A DNA stretch of 64,000 nt, taken from positions 1 to 64,000 of the forward strand of contig WSYC01000020.1 of NCBI GenBank assembly GCA_009773635.1, written 5' to 3'. Numbering within the stretch: position 1 is the first letter of the stretch; the number at the start of each line of letters is the position of its first letter. The position numbers and the translations under genes are program-made. Origin of the DNA: Beijerinckiaceae bacterium. GTDB taxonomy: Bacteria; Pseudomonadota; Alphaproteobacteria; Rhizobiales; Beijerinckiaceae. The notes below the pieces were generated by a model. That model saw only the letters and a list, made by a program, of their open reading frames with translations. It ran no database searches and had not been told where the DNA came from. Below are positions 44,327 to 53,027 of the stretch, piece after piece.

Positions 44327-45049
44327 ATGGATTTCGGCACGTTGAGTCTTGCTTTTGGCGCTGGTGTTCTCTCGATCCTCTCGCCATGCGTCCTGCCCTT
44401 GCTCCCGATCGTGTTGGGAACGGCATCGGCAGAGCATCGCGCCGGTCCACTTGTTCTGGCTGCGGGCTTGGCGGCCTCGTTCGTAGCAATCGGCGTTTTT
44501 GTGGCCACCATCGGCTTTTCGATCGGTCTTGATACCGACGTGTTTCGTTTGATCGCCGCGATCCTGCTGATTGGCTTTAGCTTCATGCTAGCCATTCCCA
44601 GCCTTCAGCAGCGGTTCGCGCTGGCTGCCGGGCCAATCGGAAGCTGGGTAGAGACCCGGTTCGGCGGCTTCTCAATATCCGGACTGAAGGGGCAATTTGG
44701 TGTTGGGCTGTTGCTGGGTGCCGTCTGGACACCGTGCGTCGGCCCAACCCTTGGTGCCGCGATGGTCCTGGCCTCGCAAGGCAAGAGCCTTTGCGCTGTC
44801 ACACTGACCATGATTGCCTTCGGGATAGGCTCAGCTCTTCCTCTTATCCTGCTGGGCATGCTCTCGCGCAGCGCGCTCCAGACGTGGCGCGGCCGCCTGA
44901 TGGGTGCCGGTTCTGGCATCAAGCTCGCCTTTGCTGCCCTGCTGTTCATCGTCGGCATGTTGATCCTCACCGGTTATGACAAGCGGATCGAGACCACGCT
45001 GATCCAGGCATCGCCGGATTGGCTGACAAACCTCACGACCCGTTTTTGA
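44327..45049 (+). CDS. ccdA: CcdA/DsbD-type thiol:disulfide transporter
   Basis: The 240-residue polytopic protein has the two redox Cys in LSPCVLPLLPIVLG near residue 21 and VWTPCVGPTLGAAM near residue 135, each in a membrane segment, as in CcdA. It moves electrons from cytoplasmic thioredoxin to extracytoplasmic thiol proteins. With the upstream thioredoxin-like gene it resembles SoxV/SoxW-type pairs. It is the last gene of the cluster. Confidence 0.9.
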   Translation: MDFGTLSLAFGAGVLSILSPCVLPLLPIVLGTASAEHRAGPLVLAAGLAASFVAIGVFVATIGFSIGLDTDVFRLIAAILLIGFSFMLAIPSLQQRFALAAGPIGSWVETRFGGFSISGLKGQFGVGLLLGAVWTPCVGPTLGAAMVLASQGKSLCAVTLTMIAFGIGSALPLILLGMLSRSALQTWRGRLMGAGSGIKLAFAALLFIVGMLILTGYDKRIETTLIQASPDWLTNLTTRF

Positions 45050-45173
45050 TCGACGAGCCACTTCATTGATCTGGCTGCACGTTGTTGCTCGAGATAAGGG
45101 CCTGTGAAGAATGCTCGTCTAAAAGGACTTGGCAGAAGAACTCTGAACCACGCCAATCCAGGAGTGATAGCCA

Positions 45174-46313
45174 ATGCAGGAGCCCATTCCCCACCGCTTT
45201 GTTGCACTCGATGCATGGCGCGGTGTCGCGGCCCTGCTCGTCGCTCTCTACCGGCTGGAGGCTGACGGATGGCTGCATGGTCTGCCGTTCATCCAGAATG
45301 CATGGCTTTTCGTCGATTTCTTCTTCGTTTTGTCCGGATTCGTGATTGCCTACGCCTATCTCGGAAGGCTGGGGACATCGCGCGAGACGTTTGTTTTCGT
45401 CATGCGGCGCGTTGGTCGTGTCTGGCCGCTGCATGTGGTCCTGCTCGGCATTTTCGTGGCCTTCGAGCTTGTGCGCGGTCTAGCTGGTTTCGTCAAATCG
45501 TCGCCGGCCAGCGTTTTTGTTGATCAGCGGGCACCAATTACCATCCTGTGGGATTTTCTTCTGGTTCAGGCGCTCGGCTTTACCGGTCTCACGCTCTGGA
45601 ACACGCCGGCATGGTCGATCTCGACCGAGTTCTGGACCTATATCGTCTTCGCCCTGCTGTGTTTTGGCGGGCGGCGCTTTGTCGCTTTTGCCGCCGCGAC
45701 ACTGATCCTGGGTGGACTTGTGGTGGTAGGCGCCTTCTCGCCGAAGGGGATGGATACGACATTCGATTTCGGCTTCGCACGATGTCTGGCGGGTTTCTTC
45801 TCCGGCGTTCTCGCTTATTTGGTCTGGCAGACTTGGCTCAGAACCAGAACCATCCCCTTGAAATTCGCGACATTGCTGGAAACCGGAGCCATCGTGGCAG
45901 CTCTCCTGTTCGTCTCATGGGCCGGGCGAACGCAGGCCTCGCTTGCTGCGCCGTTCGTTTTCGCGGGCCTTATTCTCGTTTTCGCATTCCAGAGCGGCCG
46001 GATATCTGCCGTCCTTTCCGGCAAGGCGGGGCACGTACTGGGAGACCTCTCCTACTCCATCTACATGACGGCTCTGCTTGTCAGCTTGCCCTTCAATCGT
46101 GCGCCGGTGCTTGCCGCGAACAGAGCCGGCGTCGAGATCACCCGTGAGCACATCGGGGCTGGCAATCCGCATATGAACTATGATTTCGGGCATTTTCTGC
46201 TGAACGATCTCTACACTCTCCTCTATCTGCTGGCGGTTGTTGCGGTTTCATGGGTGACCTTCCGGTTCATCGAAAAGCCCGGCCGGGCCTGGTTCAACGG
46301 AAAGGTCAGATAG
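45174..46313 (+). CDS. Acyltransferase 3 family membrane protein
   Basis: The 379-residue polytopic protein has the acyltransferase_3 opening FVALDAWRGVAALLVALYR, then LFVDFFFVLSGFVIAYAY, MRRVGRVWPLHVV and PAWSISTEFWTYIVF. Members O-acylate exopolysaccharide, LPS or peptidoglycan. The usual catalytic His in RGIA-H is not seen here; the position reads LVALYRL, so activity is uncertain. An AGGAG site supports the start. Not obviously linked to its metal-related neighbours. Confidence 0.85.
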   Translation: MQEPIPHRFVALDAWRGVAALLVALYRLEADGWLHGLPFIQNAWLFVDFFFVLSGFVIAYAYLGRLGTSRETFVFVMRRVGRVWPLHVVLLGIFVAFELVRGLAGFVKSSPASVFVDQRAPITILWDFLLVQALGFTGLTLWNTPAWSISTEFWTYIVFALLCFGGRRFVAFAAATLILGGLVVVGAFSPKGMDTTFDFGFARCLAGFFSGVLAYLVWQTWLRTRTIPLKFATLLETGAIVAALLFVSWAGRTQASLAAPFVFAGLILVFAFQSGRISAVLSGKAGHVLGDLSYSIYMTALLVSLPFNRAPVLAANRAGVEITREHIGAGNPHMNYDFGHFLLNDLYTLLYLLAVVAVSWVTFRFIEKPGRAWFNGKVR

Positions 46314-46359
46314 GTCACATCAAGTGTCTGGCTGGCGAGCAGACAGCGGCACACCAACC

Positions 46360-46614
46360 TCACGGCGAAATGCGCGATGACTCACCGTCGAGCAAGCACG
46401 TAGCAGGCTTGTTCCTGTGCCTCAGCCAGAGCAACAGACCGGTCGCGGCGGCGGCAATTCCCGCGATGCAGAGGATTTCGGCGAGGTTCCGGCTCAGGAA
46501 CGTGCCTAACCCTGCGCCACCAAGCCCTGCACCGACGATGAACGGCCAGATGAGTGGCGCGCAGCAGGCCGCGCAGGCGAAGCCGCCGGTAAGGATGATT
46601 GAACGATTCTTCAC
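46360..46614 (-). CDS. MerF/MerT-like small metal membrane protein
   Basis: The 84-residue protein has two membrane spans and the Cys motif CAACCAPLIWP in the first, plus one Cys near the C-terminus (ATCLL), as in small mercuric transporters MerF/MerT. A GTG start at 46614 has AAGGAGA upstream; the track start at 46755 overlaps the divergent merR and is rejected. No merA or merP is present, so cargo could be another soft metal. Confidence 0.65.
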   Translation of the reverse strand: MKNRSIILTGGFACAACCAPLIWPFIVGAGLGGAGLGTFLSRNLAEILCIAGIAAAATGLLLWLRHRNKPATCLLDGESSRISP

Positions 46615-46646
46615 GGATTGTCTCCTTGATCGTGATCTGGAGACAG

Positions 46647-46677
46647 GCTCTACATCCTCAAGCAACTTGAGGAGCAA
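46647..46677 (-). promoter_or_regulatory. MerR-type promoter/operator between the MerF-like gene and merR
   Basis: Minus-strand TTGCTC (46677-46672) and TAGAGC (46652-46647) are separated by 19 bp containing the palindrome CCTCAAG-CAA-CTTGAGG (46656-46672). The overlong spacer with a central dyad is the signature of MerR-activated promoters. It should drive the MerF-like gene under metal stress. Confidence 0.7.
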
Positions 46678-46699
46678 GCGGTGTGATGGGCATGAACGC

Positions 46700-47107
46700 A
46701 TGAGCATGACGATCGGCTTTGTTGCGGAGAAAACCTGCTGTTCGGTCGCGACCATCCGCTATTATGAGGAAAAAGGTCTTCTTGGCCGGATCGGCAGGGC
46801 CGCGAATGGCCGCCGGGCCTATGGTTGGCCGGATATCGGCAGGCTGCGGCTGATCCGCCGTCTGCGCGATCTCGGCTTCGGGATCGATGCCGTCCGGACG
46901 TTGATCGAGGCGATGCATTCGCCTGACAGCGCTGCCTGCCTTGACGTCCGCGATCTCGCTTTGAGCCATATCGATGTCATCCGCGCGAAGCGGGCCGAAC
47001 TTGATGCGCTGGAAGCGATCCTCACCGATCTTGCGGCAAGCTGTTCGGATGCCTGTCGAAACGGCCACTCGCCGGATTGCACGATCATCGAGGCGATCCG
47101 TGCCTGA
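46700..47107 (+). CDS. MerR-family metal-responsive regulator
   Basis: The 135-residue regulator has a MerR HTH (IGFVAEKTCCSVATIRYYEEKGLLGRI), the RLIRRLRDLGFGIDAVRTLIEAM helix and a C-terminal metal-binding Cys set (CSDACRNGHSPDC). ATG at 46700 (or 46706) is preferred; the track ORF is far too long. It is divergent from the MerF-like gene with a MerR-type operator between them. Confidence 0.85.
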   Translation: MSMTIGFVAEKTCCSVATIRYYEEKGLLGRIGRAANGRRAYGWPDIGRLRLIRRLRDLGFGIDAVRTLIEAMHSPDSAACLDVRDLALSHIDVIRAKRAELDALEAILTDLAASCSDACRNGHSPDCTIIEAIRA

Positions 47108-47110
47108 ACG

Positions 47111-47437
47111 CTAAGCCGCACGTGGCCCGAGCAGGATCACCGCTGCCCCAAGGATGCAGATCGCCGCGCCGCTTAGGTCCCAGCGATCCGGCACCACGCC
47201 CTCGACGAAGCGGAGCCAGAGCAGCGACGCCGCGACATAGATGCCGCCATACGCCGCATAGGCGCGCCCGGCGGCCTCGATCGGCACCAATGTCAGCAGC
47301 CAGGCGAAGGTGACAAGGGCCAACACGCCCGGTGTAACCCAGAGCATGGATCGGCCGTTGCGCAGCCAGACCCAGAACGCGAAACACCCGGCAAGTTCGG
47401 TAAAGGCTGCTGCGACGTAGATGATCCAGATTCTCAT
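47111..47437 (-). CDS. YnfA/UPF0060 family membrane protein
   Basis: The 108-residue protein has four membrane spans and the family motif [28 protein letters not shown]. Normal length for UPF0060. The ATG at 47437 is preferred over the track start at 47566. It converges on merR with a 3-bp gap. Function is unknown; small-multidrug-resistance-like topology is often noted. Confidence 0.88.
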   Translation of the reverse strand: MRIWIIYVAAAFTELAGCFAFWVWLRNGRSMLWVTPGVLALVTFAWLLTLVPIEAAGRAYAAYGGIYVAASLLWLRFVEGVVPDRWDLSGAAICILGAAVILLGPRAA

Positions 47438-47531
47438 GCCCTGAGCATGGCAGGGAAGGCGTAAGGTTCCAAGTATGGTACGCCCATCAGGGTGCGGGCG
47501 AGGCACATAGCCCCGCCCTCCCCGAACTTCC

Positions 47532-48191
47532 TCAGACCATCCGCTTGATCTCGGAATAGTCGCCATTGGTTTTCAGGATGATGGTGACGGTGCCCGGCGA
47601 GCGGTTGCGCCAGAACCAGCCGTGGCTGCCGTCGAAGGCAGCTTCGAGAACGCCTTCTTCAGTCGCGACGCCGCGGCCCTTGTTGTAGCTGGTTTCCTTG
47701 GCTCCGGTGCCTGGCGTGCCATGCATGTCGTAGTTCACAGTGCCGCCTTCAGCACGCCAGACAAACTTGACCTTGGCGCCCTTTTTCATCGTCAGCTTGT
47801 ATTCGACGCCTTCGCCTGGCTTCACCGTGATGACGGTCTCGTCGGTGCGGGAGGCTTGCGCAATTTCGCGCCTCTCCTGCGCCGCTGCCGGGCCGATCAG
47901 GAGATTGCCGAGCATAGTGCCAAGGCTTGACCGCTTTTCAGCCGGCGTGGACTCGCCCGCCTTGGTCTTCTGCCGGTCGGCTTCCGCCTCGGCCGCGAGC
48001 TGCTTCTTGATCTCACCCATTTCGGTGAGCTTGAGCACCCGGCCGATCCCGGTGGGGTCGATGGCGTATTCTGCCGGCAGCACCACGGCGACGAGGATGA
48101 AAGCTGCGGCAATCAGCGCCAGGATCGTCGATTTGAGGAGTTGGGCCGATGTCGGAAGTTCGGCGCGGGTCGGCGTGTCGGAATTGTACAT
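47532..48191 (-). CDS. Transmembrane-anchored protein, HupE partner
   Basis: The 219-residue protein has one N-terminal membrane anchor ([23 protein letters not shown], residues 20-42), a charged helical linker, then a periplasmic beta-rich domain ([52 protein letters not shown]). It contains His residues and Trp pairs that could be metal ligands. It starts 10 bp after hupE; this pairing is common, and a role in HupE-mediated Ni/Co handling is inferred. Confidence 0.75.
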   Translation of the reverse strand: MYNSDTPTRAELPTSAQLLKSTILALIAAAFILVAVVLPAEYAIDPTGIGRVLKLTEMGEIKKQLAAEAEADRQKTKAGESTPAEKRSSLGTMLGNLLIGPAAAQERREIAQASRTDETVITVKPGEGVEYKLTMKKGAKVKFVWRAEGGTVNYDMHGTPGTGAKETSYNKGRGVATEEGVLEAAFDGSHGWFWRNRSPGTVTIILKTNGDYSEIKRMV

Positions 48192-48201
48192 GGGGTGATC
48201 C

Positions 48202-48951
48202 TTATTTCGATGTCACAAAATAGCCGGTGAGCTGCATGCCGATCAGAACGAAGCCGGCGCTCATCATCACGACATTGGCGGTGTAGGCATGACGCCAGAA
48301 ACTGTCTGTGCGACGCCAGTAGCTGATGGCGATGAGAATGGCGGCAAGCGCGAGCAACTGCCCGATCTCGACCCCGACATTGAAAGCCAGAAGGTTTGCT
48401 AGCAGACCATCCGGCGCGATCTGGTATTCCTGAAGCTTGGTAGCCAACCCGAAGCCGTGGAACAGCCCGAAGATCAGGGTGGCAGCTCTGGTGTCCGGCT
48501 GAAATCCGAACCAGCGCTGGAAGGCGCCGAGATTGTCCAGTGCCTTGTAGACGATGGAAAACCCGATGATCGCATCGATCAGATAGGCACTGACGCCAAT
48601 ATTGAAATAGACCCCGAGGATCATCGTTGTCGAATGACCGAGCGCAAACAACGAGACATACAGCGCGATATGCTTCAGCCGGTAGAGAAAGAATATCACG
48701 CCCGCAAGAAACAGCAGGTGATCATAGCCGGTGACCATGTGTTTCGCCCCGAGATAGGCGAAGGGCAGCAAATTGATGCCGGTGATCTCCTGGATATAGC
48801 CCTTGTCACCCTCGGCGACGGCATGGGCAAAAACAGGCGAGGCCAGTAGGGCCGACGCGGCAAAGGCAGCAAACGCCGCGATAGCCGGAAGAACCGGGGA
48901 GATCGACGCAAAACCGCATCGCTTTCGTTCCCGTTTGGACAGTGGATGCAT
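48202..48951 (-). CDS. hupE: HupE/UreJ-family nickel/cobalt permease
   Basis: The 249-residue membrane protein has a signal-like first segment and the HupE/UreJ_2 motifs VTGYDHLLFLAGVIFFLYRLKHIALYVSLFALGHSTTMI and FGLFHGFGLATKLQE, with the His residues that bind Ni(II). HupE proteins mediate nickel entry for hydrogenases or urease; none is in the window. It is upstream of the membrane-anchored partner and 57 bp downstream of the His-rich gene. Confidence 0.88.
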   Translation of the reverse strand: MHPLSKRERKRCGFASISPVLPAIAAFAAFAASALLASPVFAHAVAEGDKGYIQEITGINLLPFAYLGAKHMVTGYDHLLFLAGVIFFLYRLKHIALYVSLFALGHSTTMILGVYFNIGVSAYLIDAIIGFSIVYKALDNLGAFQRWFGFQPDTRAATLIFGLFHGFGLATKLQEYQIAPDGLLANLLAFNVGVEIGQLLALAAILIAISYWRRTDSFWRHAYTANVVMMSAGFVLIGMQLTGYFVTSK

Positions 48952-49008
48952 GGAAAACTCCTGATTAATCGTTGAAAAGCGCAGCTGGAAGCCACGCGGT
49001 TTCTCGCA

Positions 49009-49431
49009 TCAGGAGTGGCGAGGTGGCCTTTCAGGTGGCCAAAGCCGCTCTGGAAGTTTCACCCAAACCGATCCGATAACCGTCCTTTGTGTGAGCCTCA
49101 CAGGGGACGGCGGGTGGAAGAATGTCAGAATGCCGGCTTCATGCGTGTGATCTACCGCACTGTGCCCGAGATGCCTTTCATGCCGATCCGGCCCGCTAAC
49201 GGCATTGCGGGCGTCAAAATCATCATGGGAATGCTTGTGGGCGCTCTTCGCCGAGTGCATGTCTGCGTGTCGTTCGATGCCGGCCTCAGCCGTGTGAACC
49301 GGACTATGCGCGAGGATATTCATCGGTTGATCGAGAATGAGAACCATCGCTAGGGCCACTGCGATGATAACACGAATGGCCGCGATTATTTTCCATATGA
49401 GCACGATAAACAGACCGAACGTGAGAGTCAT
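49009..49431 (-). CDS. His-rich membrane-anchored protein
   Basis: The 140-residue protein has a hydrophobic N-terminal segment (FGLFIVLIWKIIAAIRVIIAVALAMVLIL) and then a His-rich region (HSPVHTAEAGIERHADMHSAKSAHKHSHDD, HERHLGHSAVDHTHEAG), likely metal binding in the periplasm. It is divergent from the InrS-like sensor with the CsoR-type operator between them and precedes hupE. No family is recognised. Confidence 0.65.
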   Translation of the reverse strand: MTLTFGLFIVLIWKIIAAIRVIIAVALAMVLILDQPMNILAHSPVHTAEAGIERHADMHSAKSAHKHSHDDFDARNAVSGPDRHERHLGHSAVDHTHEAGILTFFHPPSPVRLTQRTVIGSVWVKLPERLWPPERPPRHS

Positions 49432-49471
49432 ACCGGGGATTTAGCTTGTTCGAATCAAGCCGGAATACTTG

Positions 49472-49496
49472 ACTATATCCTCTCCAGGGGGATAGT
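49472..49496. promoter_or_regulatory. CsoR/RcnR-type operator between the His-rich gene and the sensor
   Basis: ACTATATCC and GGGGGATAGT (49472-49496) form an inverted repeat around a short centre, with ACTAT/ATAGT ends and a G-tract, the layout of CsoR/RcnR/InrS operators. It lies 7 bp before the sensor ATG and 40 bp before the His-rich gene. Confidence 0.6.
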
Positions 49497-49503
49497 AAAA
49501 TCC

Positions 49504-49782
49504 ATGAGCGAGCCACATCAGCATACGACCCATCCGGAAATCATCCTGCGTCTCAAGCGCGCCGATGGTCACCTGCGCGGTATTGTCGAAATGATAGAGG
49601 CCGGGCGCTCTTGCCTCGATATTGCGCAGCAGCTTCACGCCGTTGAGAAGGCGATCAGTGAGGCCAAGAAAACGCTGATCCGTGACCATCTTGATCATTG
49701 TCTTGAAGACGCTGTTGGCCCCCTCGCCCGTGAGCAACGCAGCGTCATCGACGAATTCAAGACCATCACCAAATATCTGTGA
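49504..49782 (+). CDS. CsoR/RcnR-family metal sensor, InrS-like fingerprint
   Basis: The 92-residue all-helical DUF156 repressor shows His5, Cys37, His62 and Cys66, at the same spacings as the nickel sensor InrS (H-C-H-C), rather than RcnR's H-C-H-H. Motifs: HPEIILRLKRADGHLRGIVEMIEAGRSCLDIAQQL and RDHLDHCLED. It is followed 6 bp later by an MFS exporter with a His-rich tail, so it probably derepresses metal efflux. Ni or Co specificity is inference. Confidence 0.88.
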   Translation: MSEPHQHTTHPEIILRLKRADGHLRGIVEMIEAGRSCLDIAQQLHAVEKAISEAKKTLIRDHLDHCLEDAVGPLAREQRSVIDEFKTITKYL

Positions 49783-49788
49783 TTCCCA

Positions 49789-51108
49789 ATGCTGGATGTT
49801 CTCTCTCATCGCACCTATCGGCACCTGTTTCTGGCACAGGTGATCGCGCTCATCGGCACAGGACTGGCCACGGTGGCACTCGGCCTGCTCGCCTATGAGC
49901 TGGCCGTCGAACAGGCCGGTGCAGTTCTGGGCACGGCGCTCGCCATCAAGATGATCGCTTATGTCGGGATTGCGCCAATCGCAGCGGCCTTTGCCGAGCG
50001 TATGCCGCGCCGGGCCATGCTGGTGTCGCTGGATCTGGTGCGGGCGGCGGTCGCGCTGTGTCTGCCTTTCGTGAGCGAGATCTGGCAGGTATATGTCCTG
50101 ATCTTCGTCCTGCAATCAGCTTCTGCGGCTTTCACGCCGACGTTTCAGGCGACCATTCCCGATGTTCTGCCGGATGAGAAGGATTACACCCGGGCGCTCT
50201 CGCTCTCGCGCCTCGCCTATGATCTCGAAAGCCTGCTCAGCCCGATGCTGGCGGCACTCCTCCTGACCGTGATCAGTTTTCACAACCTCTTCGGCGGCAC
50301 GGTTATCGGGTTTCTGGCCTCTGCGGTGCTTGTTCTTTCGGTGAGCGTGCCCAGCCCTAAGCCGACGGCACCGCGCGGCATCTACGACCGCACGACGCGC
50401 GGGCTTCGCATCTATCTGGCAACGCCGAGGCTGCGCGGGCTTCTTGCAATCAGCCTGGCTGTGGCGGCCGGCGGGGCATTGGTGATCGTGAACACGGTAG
50501 TCTTCGTTCAAGGGCGGTTCGGGCTTGCTCAACCGGATACGGCTTTGGCGCTTGCCGCCTTCGGTGCGGGATCGATGGTGGTCGCGCTTATTTTGCCGCG
50601 TCTGCTGGAGCGCCTGTCCGATCGCCCGGTGATGCTCGTCGGGGCTGGCGTGCTGATCGCGGGAACTTTCTTATCCGCGCTGATCGACGCCTACCTCTGG
50701 CTTCTGCCGCTGTGGTTCATGATGGGTGCGGGGTATTCCCTTGCCCAGACGCCTTCCGGCCGGCTGCTGCGGCGGTCCGCCTCGCCCGAGGATCGCCCCG
50801 CCCTGTTTGCCGCGCAATTTGCGCTGTCCCATGCCTGCTGGCTTCTGACCTATCCGCTGGCGGGTTGGGCAAGTGCCACCTTCGGCTTGCCGGTGGCATC
50901 CCTGCTTCTGGCGGTTATTGCGGGAGGTGGCGTGCTGGTTGCCCTCCAAGTCTGGCCGGCTATTGACCCGGAAGCAATCGCGCATCGCCATTCAGATTTG
51001 CCGGAGGACCATCCGCATCAGATTGCGCATCGTGCCAGCCCGGCTGGTCAACACACGCATGCCTACATCGTCGACGACCTCCACCCAACTTGGCCATCGC
51101 CCCGATAA
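49789..51108 (+). CDS. NreB-like MFS metal exporter with His-rich tail
   Basis: The 439-residue MFS protein has about 12 hydrophobic segments and a C-terminal cytoplasmic tail rich in His (AIAHRHSDLPEDHPHQIAHRASPAGQHTHAYIVDDLHP), as in nickel exporters NreB/CnrT. It lies directly behind the InrS-like sensor. Nickel or cobalt efflux is the likely job. Confidence 0.85.
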   Translation: MLDVLSHRTYRHLFLAQVIALIGTGLATVALGLLAYELAVEQAGAVLGTALAIKMIAYVGIAPIAAAFAERMPRRAMLVSLDLVRAAVALCLPFVSEIWQVYVLIFVLQSASAAFTPTFQATIPDVLPDEKDYTRALSLSRLAYDLESLLSPMLAALLLTVISFHNLFGGTVIGFLASAVLVLSVSVPSPKPTAPRGIYDRTTRGLRIYLATPRLRGLLAISLAVAAGGALVIVNTVVFVQGRFGLAQPDTALALAAFGAGSMVVALILPRLLERLSDRPVMLVGAGVLIAGTFLSALIDAYLWLLPLWFMMGAGYSLAQTPSGRLLRRSASPEDRPALFAAQFALSHACWLLTYPLAGWASATFGLPVASLLLAVIAGGGVLVALQVWPAIDPEAIAHRHSDLPEDHPHQIAHRASPAGQHTHAYIVDDLHPTWPSPR

Positions 51109-51180
51109 AATGGCGAATACACGGATAATCCGAAGCATAAGGCCGGGTATCTCTCTGGCAGAGTTCACCAAGCGCCCGTG

Positions 51181-51618
51181 ATGGTTGATTTCCTTGCCTA
51201 TGCTGGTTTGTTTCTCACTGCCTTCCTCGCAGCCACTATTTTGCCGGCACAATCAGAAGCCGTGCTCGGTGGAATGATCGTCGCGGGATCGCGACCAATC
51301 TGGCTGCTGGTCACGGTTGCCAGCCTTGGAAATATCCTGGGATCGTTGTTGAACTGGATGCTTGGTCGGGGGATCGAGCAGTTTCGGCACCATCGCTGGT
51401 TCCCAGCCTCCGAACGTGATCTCGACAAGGCGCAGGCGTTCTATCGGAAATGGGGGTGCTGGTCGCTGCTGCTGAGCTGGGTCCCAATCATCGGCGATCC
51501 GCTGACCATTGTCGCGGGCATCATGCGCGAGCCATTGATACGTTTTCTTGTGCTGGTCGCCATCGCCAAGATCGGGCGTTATCTGGCTCTGACGGCGCTC
51601 GTTCTTCACTGGCTTTAG
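51181..51618 (+). CDS. YqaA/DedA-like SNARE-associated membrane protein
   Basis: The 145-residue protein has three to four hydrophobic segments and the YqaA signature GNILGSLLNWMLGRGIE and KWGCWSLLLSWVPIIGDPLTIVAG. Its role is unknown; DedA-type proteins are lipid or membrane-potential related. It follows the exporter by 72 bp and converges on sco1 across a terminator hairpin. Confidence 0.85.
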   Translation: MVDFLAYAGLFLTAFLAATILPAQSEAVLGGMIVAGSRPIWLLVTVASLGNILGSLLNWMLGRGIEQFRHHRWFPASERDLDKAQAFYRKWGCWSLLLSWVPIIGDPLTIVAGIMREPLIRFLVLVAIAKIGRYLALTALVLHWL

Positions 51619-51640
51619 ACCAGAAAACGGCAAGATGAGC

Positions 51641-51677
51641 GCGGTCGGGGAGACGCAAAATTGCCTTTCCCGACCGC
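51641..51677. terminator. Bidirectional terminator between yqaA-like and sco1
   Basis: GCGGTCGGG (51641-51649) and CCCGACCGC (51669-51677) form a 9-bp perfect stem between convergent genes, with AAAA/TTT in the loop sides. The loop is long (19 nt), so efficiency is uncertain. Confidence 0.55.
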
Positions 51678-51699
51678 CGATCTTATGTGAACGGCCGGA

Positions 51700-52329
51700 T
51701 CATGGGGCGAGCAGCCGACGCATTTTAGCCAGAGCCGGCGCTTCCTGCTCGTGATAATCGATCAACCCGGAAAATCGGCCATTCCGGTCCATCAGGAAGA
51801 CGGAGGCGGTATGATCCATCGTATAGCCGCCATCCTCGGTCGGACTCTTTTTGGCAAAAGCCTTGTAGGCGAGGATCGCTGCATCGACCTGCTCCCGCGT
51901 GCCTGAAAGTCCGATAATCCTCGGGTCGAAGGATTGGAGATAAAGCGCCATCTGCTCGGGTGTATCGCGTTCAGGATCGGCGGTAATGAAGAGCACCTGA
52001 AGGCGGTCCGCGTCGGCCCCAAGCTTCTGGAACCGGGTCGTGATCTCGAACAGCGTCGTCGGGCACACTTCCGGGCAATGCGTAAAGCCAAAGAACACCA
52101 GCGTCGGCTTGCCAAGAAAATCCTTTTCCGTGACGGTTTTCCCGCGATGGTCAACGAGCGTGAAGGGGCCACCGATCTGCGGCAGCCCCTTGATCTCGAT
52201 GCCGCCACTCGTTTGGGCTCGTCCGGGGCCATCGACCTGCCACCAGCCAAGCGTGAGTGCGGCAGCAACAAAGACGATGACCGCAATAACGGCCCATGCG
52301 CCGTATCGAATGAATTTGAGCGTGTTCAT
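51700..52329 (-). CDS. SCO1/SenC-family copper chaperone
   Basis: The 209-residue protein has an N-terminal membrane anchor (YGAWAVIAVIVFVAAALTLGWW) and a thioredoxin-like SCO domain with the Cu site CPEVC (near residue 78) and the distal His in YTMDHTASVFL. It loads copper on cytochrome oxidase CuA. The ATG at 52329 has a GAGGAG site. It is downstream of PCuAC by 10 bp, its usual partner; no cox genes are nearby. Confidence 0.92.
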   Translation of the reverse strand: MNTLKFIRYGAWAVIAVIVFVAAALTLGWWQVDGPGRAQTSGGIEIKGLPQIGGPFTLVDHRGKTVTEKDFLGKPTLVFFGFTHCPEVCPTTLFEITTRFQKLGADADRLQVLFITADPERDTPEQMALYLQSFDPRIIGLSGTREQVDAAILAYKAFAKKSPTEDGGYTMDHTASVFLMDRNGRFSGLIDYHEQEAPALAKMRRLLAP

Positions 52330-52339
52330 ATGGCGCTCC

Positions 52340-52927
52340 TCAATGCGGATGGCCATCGGGCGCGCCGGGTGAGCCCATGGCATTAACCTGGAATTCGACT
52401 TTTACGGTTCCGGCGCCCTCGAACACCAGCGTGCCCGCGACTTTCTCACCCTGTTTCAACGGGCGCTGCAGATCAAAAAACATGATGTGATAGCCGCCGG
52501 GCTTCATCTCGACGCGCCCTCCGGCGGGTACGACAACCCCGGCCGGCAATTCACGCATCCGCATGATACCGTCGGTCACGGACATTTCATGCAGTTCGAC
52601 TTTGCCGGAAGCTTCCAGGGTTCCGCCGATCAGGCGATCAGGTTTGGCACCGGTGTTCTCGATCGTGATGTACCCACCAGCGACTTTCGCGCCGCCGGGC
52701 GGTGCCCGTGTCCAGGGATGGCCGATTTTGATGTCCCCGATCTTGAAATCGTGGGCGCTGCCCGGGTCGGCGAAAGTGACAATCGTCAACATGGCGAATA
52801 ACGACAAGCTGGCTCGTCTGTTGCGGGACGCGTGTGTCCCCGATGTTGGAGCCGCGACAGAAAACGTCGGGATGCGAGCGTGAAGGCGCAAGGCCAACTG
52901 GCCCGCCTCAAGGGATAGTCTGGTCAT
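52340..52927 (-). CDS. PCuAC-type periplasmic copper chaperone
   Basis: This 195-residue protein has an N-terminal signal region ending GSA-HDF and a PCuAC domain with the Cu(I) ligand motifs VELHEMSVTDGIMRM and GGYHIMFFDL (H, M, H, M), plus a C-terminal His tail. It hands copper to CuA or SCO1. The ATG at 52927 follows AGGA. Its intact site is a useful comparator for the degenerate PCuAC-like domain at 15013. Confidence 0.92.
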   Translation of the reverse strand: MTRLSLEAGQLALRLHARIPTFSVAAPTSGTHASRNRRASLSLFAMLTIVTFADPGSAHDFKIGDIKIGHPWTRAPPGGAKVAGGYITIENTGAKPDRLIGGTLEASGKVELHEMSVTDGIMRMRELPAGVVVPAGGRVEMKPGGYHIMFFDLQRPLKQGEKVAGTLVFEGAGTVKVEFQVNAMGSPGAPDGHPH

Positions 52928-53027
52928 GGGGATATCCTGATCTGGAAATTGCGTTCCGATCCGCGCGCAGCAAATCGCGCGGAACTGGGACCTTTGCGGC
53001 CATGGACCGCGCAGGTATTCTGCTTGT

